A stretch of 64,000 nt of DNA, taken from G963923955 sp963923955. Its GTDB lineage: Bacteria > Pseudomonadota > Gammaproteobacteria > Eutrophobiales > Eutrophobiaceae. Positions 63,084 through 64,000 of the stretch are shown in pieces; within the stretch, counting starts at the first letter, position 1, and every line of letters begins with the position of its first letter. Both the position numbers and the translations under genes were made by a program. The stretch is taken from NCBI GenBank assembly GCA_963923955.1, contig OZ000552.1, positions 2,108,001 to 2,172,000 of the forward strand, in the 5' to 3' direction. The notes under the pieces are model-generated. The model worked only from the letters and a program-made list of their open reading frames with translations, was not told where the DNA came from and did no database searches.

Positions 63084-64000
63084 TTAAGAATAGCGGCGCG
63101 CCACATAATCATCCACAATCCGGCGAAATTCCTCGGCGATATTCTCGCCCTTTAAGGTGGTCGTTTTTTTTCCATCAATAAAGACCGGCGCAGCCGGCGC
63201 CTCCCCGGTGCCCGGCAGGCTGATGCCGATGTCCGCATGCTTGCTCTCGCCCGGGCCGTTGACCACACAACCCATCACCGCCAGGTTCATCTCTTCCACG
63301 CCGCGGTATTTCTGCCGCCAGATGGGCATCTGCGTCCTGACGTAGGCCTGAATATTCTCCGCCAACGTCTGAAAGACCGTGCTGGTCGTGCGCCCGCAAC
63401 CGGGACAGGCGGTTACCAGCGGCGTAAAGGAACGCAGGCCCATCGTCTGCAATATTTCCTGGCCAACGATCACCTCGTTAGCGCGCTCACCGCCCGGCTC
63501 CGGCGTGAGCGAGATGCGAATGGTATCGCCGATCCCCTCCTGCAACAGTACTGAGAGCGCGGCGGTGGAGGCGACGATCCCCTTCGAACCCATGCCGGCC
63601 TCGGTCAGGCCCAGGTGCAGGGCATAGTCACAGCGAGCGGCCAGTTCCCGATAGACGCTGACCAGCTTCTGCACGCCACTCACCTTGCAGGACAAGATGA
63701 TGCGCTCGCGCGCCAGGCCGATCGCCTCGGCCCGCTCGGCACTGCTAAGGGCAGACACAATCAGGGCCTCCTGCATCACGGCATCCGCCGCTAAAGGTTC
63801 ATCGCGCCGGGCGTTCTCATCCATCATCCGTGTCGCCAACTGCTGATCCAGGCTGCCCCAGTTCACGCCGATACGAATCGGCTTGTCATACTCAATGGCC
63901 TTCTCGATCATGACCGCAAACTGGCTGTCCCTCTTGCGCCCGAAACCCACATTGCCCGGGTTAATGCGATACTTGGCAAGCGCCGCAGCACAATCCGGAT
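63084..64000 (-). CDS. ispG: 4-hydroxy-3-methylbut-2-enyl diphosphate synthase, C-terminal part
   Basis: The frame runs off the right edge, so the N-terminus is missing; 305 residues remain. IspG reduces the cyclic diphosphate intermediate in the MEP isoprenoid pathway, using a [4Fe-4S] cluster and flavodoxin. Visible cluster ligands are ACPGCGRTT and GCVVNGPGESKHADIG. YRINPGNVGFGRKRD at the window edge, VNWGSLDQQLATRMMDE and HLGLTEAGMGSKGIVAS are family segments. The ATG at 63950 is internal. It converges with spoT over a 39-bp gap. Confidence 0.96.
   Translation of the reverse strand, partial: PDCAAALAKYRINPGNVGFGRKRDSQFAVMIEKAIEYDKPIRIGVNWGSLDQQLATRMMDENARRDEPLAADAVMQEALIVSALSSAERAEAIGLARERIILSCKVSGVQKLVSVYRELAARCDYALHLGLTEAGMGSKGIVASTAALSVLLQEGIGDTIRISLTPEPGGERANEVIVGQEILQTMGLRSFTPLVTACPGCGRTTSTVFQTLAENIQAYVRTQMPIWRQKYRGVEEMNLAVMGCVVNGPGESKHADIGISLPGTGEAPAAPVFIDGKKTTTLKGENIAEEFRRIVDDYVARRYS

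Overview
The window reads as a chromosomal segment of a gammaproteobacterium with moderately high G+C, probably an uncultured, possibly marine, lineage. Evidence: the gene order gmk-rpoZ-spoT, rdgB next to rph, rplM-rpsI, coq7 (ubiquinone), gcvT-gcvH-gcvP, hemW, an OxyR with Cys199/Cys208 at the E. coli positions, a TonB-dependent receptor and a tripartite RND pump. I cannot name a genus. Both ends cut genes: an M16 peptidase on the left and ispG on the right.

Left part (1-16.5 kb) holds two restriction-modification modules set among housekeeping genes. Between the M16 peptidase and pyruvate kinase sits a three-gene operon: a long type III-like methyltransferase, a fused AAA ATPase/TOPRIM-like protein and a type III-like DEAH helicase-nuclease. 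Then come pyk, sulfite reductase cysI with its DUF934 partner, zapE and a YugP-type zinc peptidase. A second, AT-rich module follows (HEAT-repeat plus N4-type methyltransferase, overlapped by a PD-(D/E)XK endonuclease that may be CfrBI-like). It is flanked by short remnants of an amidohydrolase and a permease that resemble the intact pair immediately to its right, so it probably replaced a duplicated catabolic gene pair.

16.5-26.8 kb is a cyclic amide/nucleobase-type uptake and degradation cluster. On the minus strand it runs XRE-cupin regulator, small cupin, hyuA, hyuB, a 40-residue remnant of a quinone oxidoreductase, an NCS1 permease and an amidohydrolase. Divergent from it is a TonB-dependent receptor. 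The two directions share overlapping promoters with embedded TTTGAT/ATCAAA half-sites.

26.8-53 kb is mostly metabolic: an orphan membrane protein, an EamA exporter, an Lrp-type regulator divergent from putA (without the RHH domain), a small outer-membrane protein, gcvTHP with a divergent LysR regulator, a PA0069-type radical SAM protein, rmuC, a fused 5-oxoprolinase, oxyR, a Do-type protease, a small heat-shock protein with a sigma32-like promoter, coq7, rplM-rpsI, tRNA-Gln(CTG) with gene debris beside it, a lipoprotein, a nitroreductase and hemW.

53-64 kb carries an RND efflux pair, rdgB, rph, yicC, gmk, rpoZ, spoT and partial ispG. A short hairpin-forming sequence with a CAAGTCCAT core occurs four times between genes. 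No CRISPR array, rRNA gene, complete insertion sequence or phage was seen.
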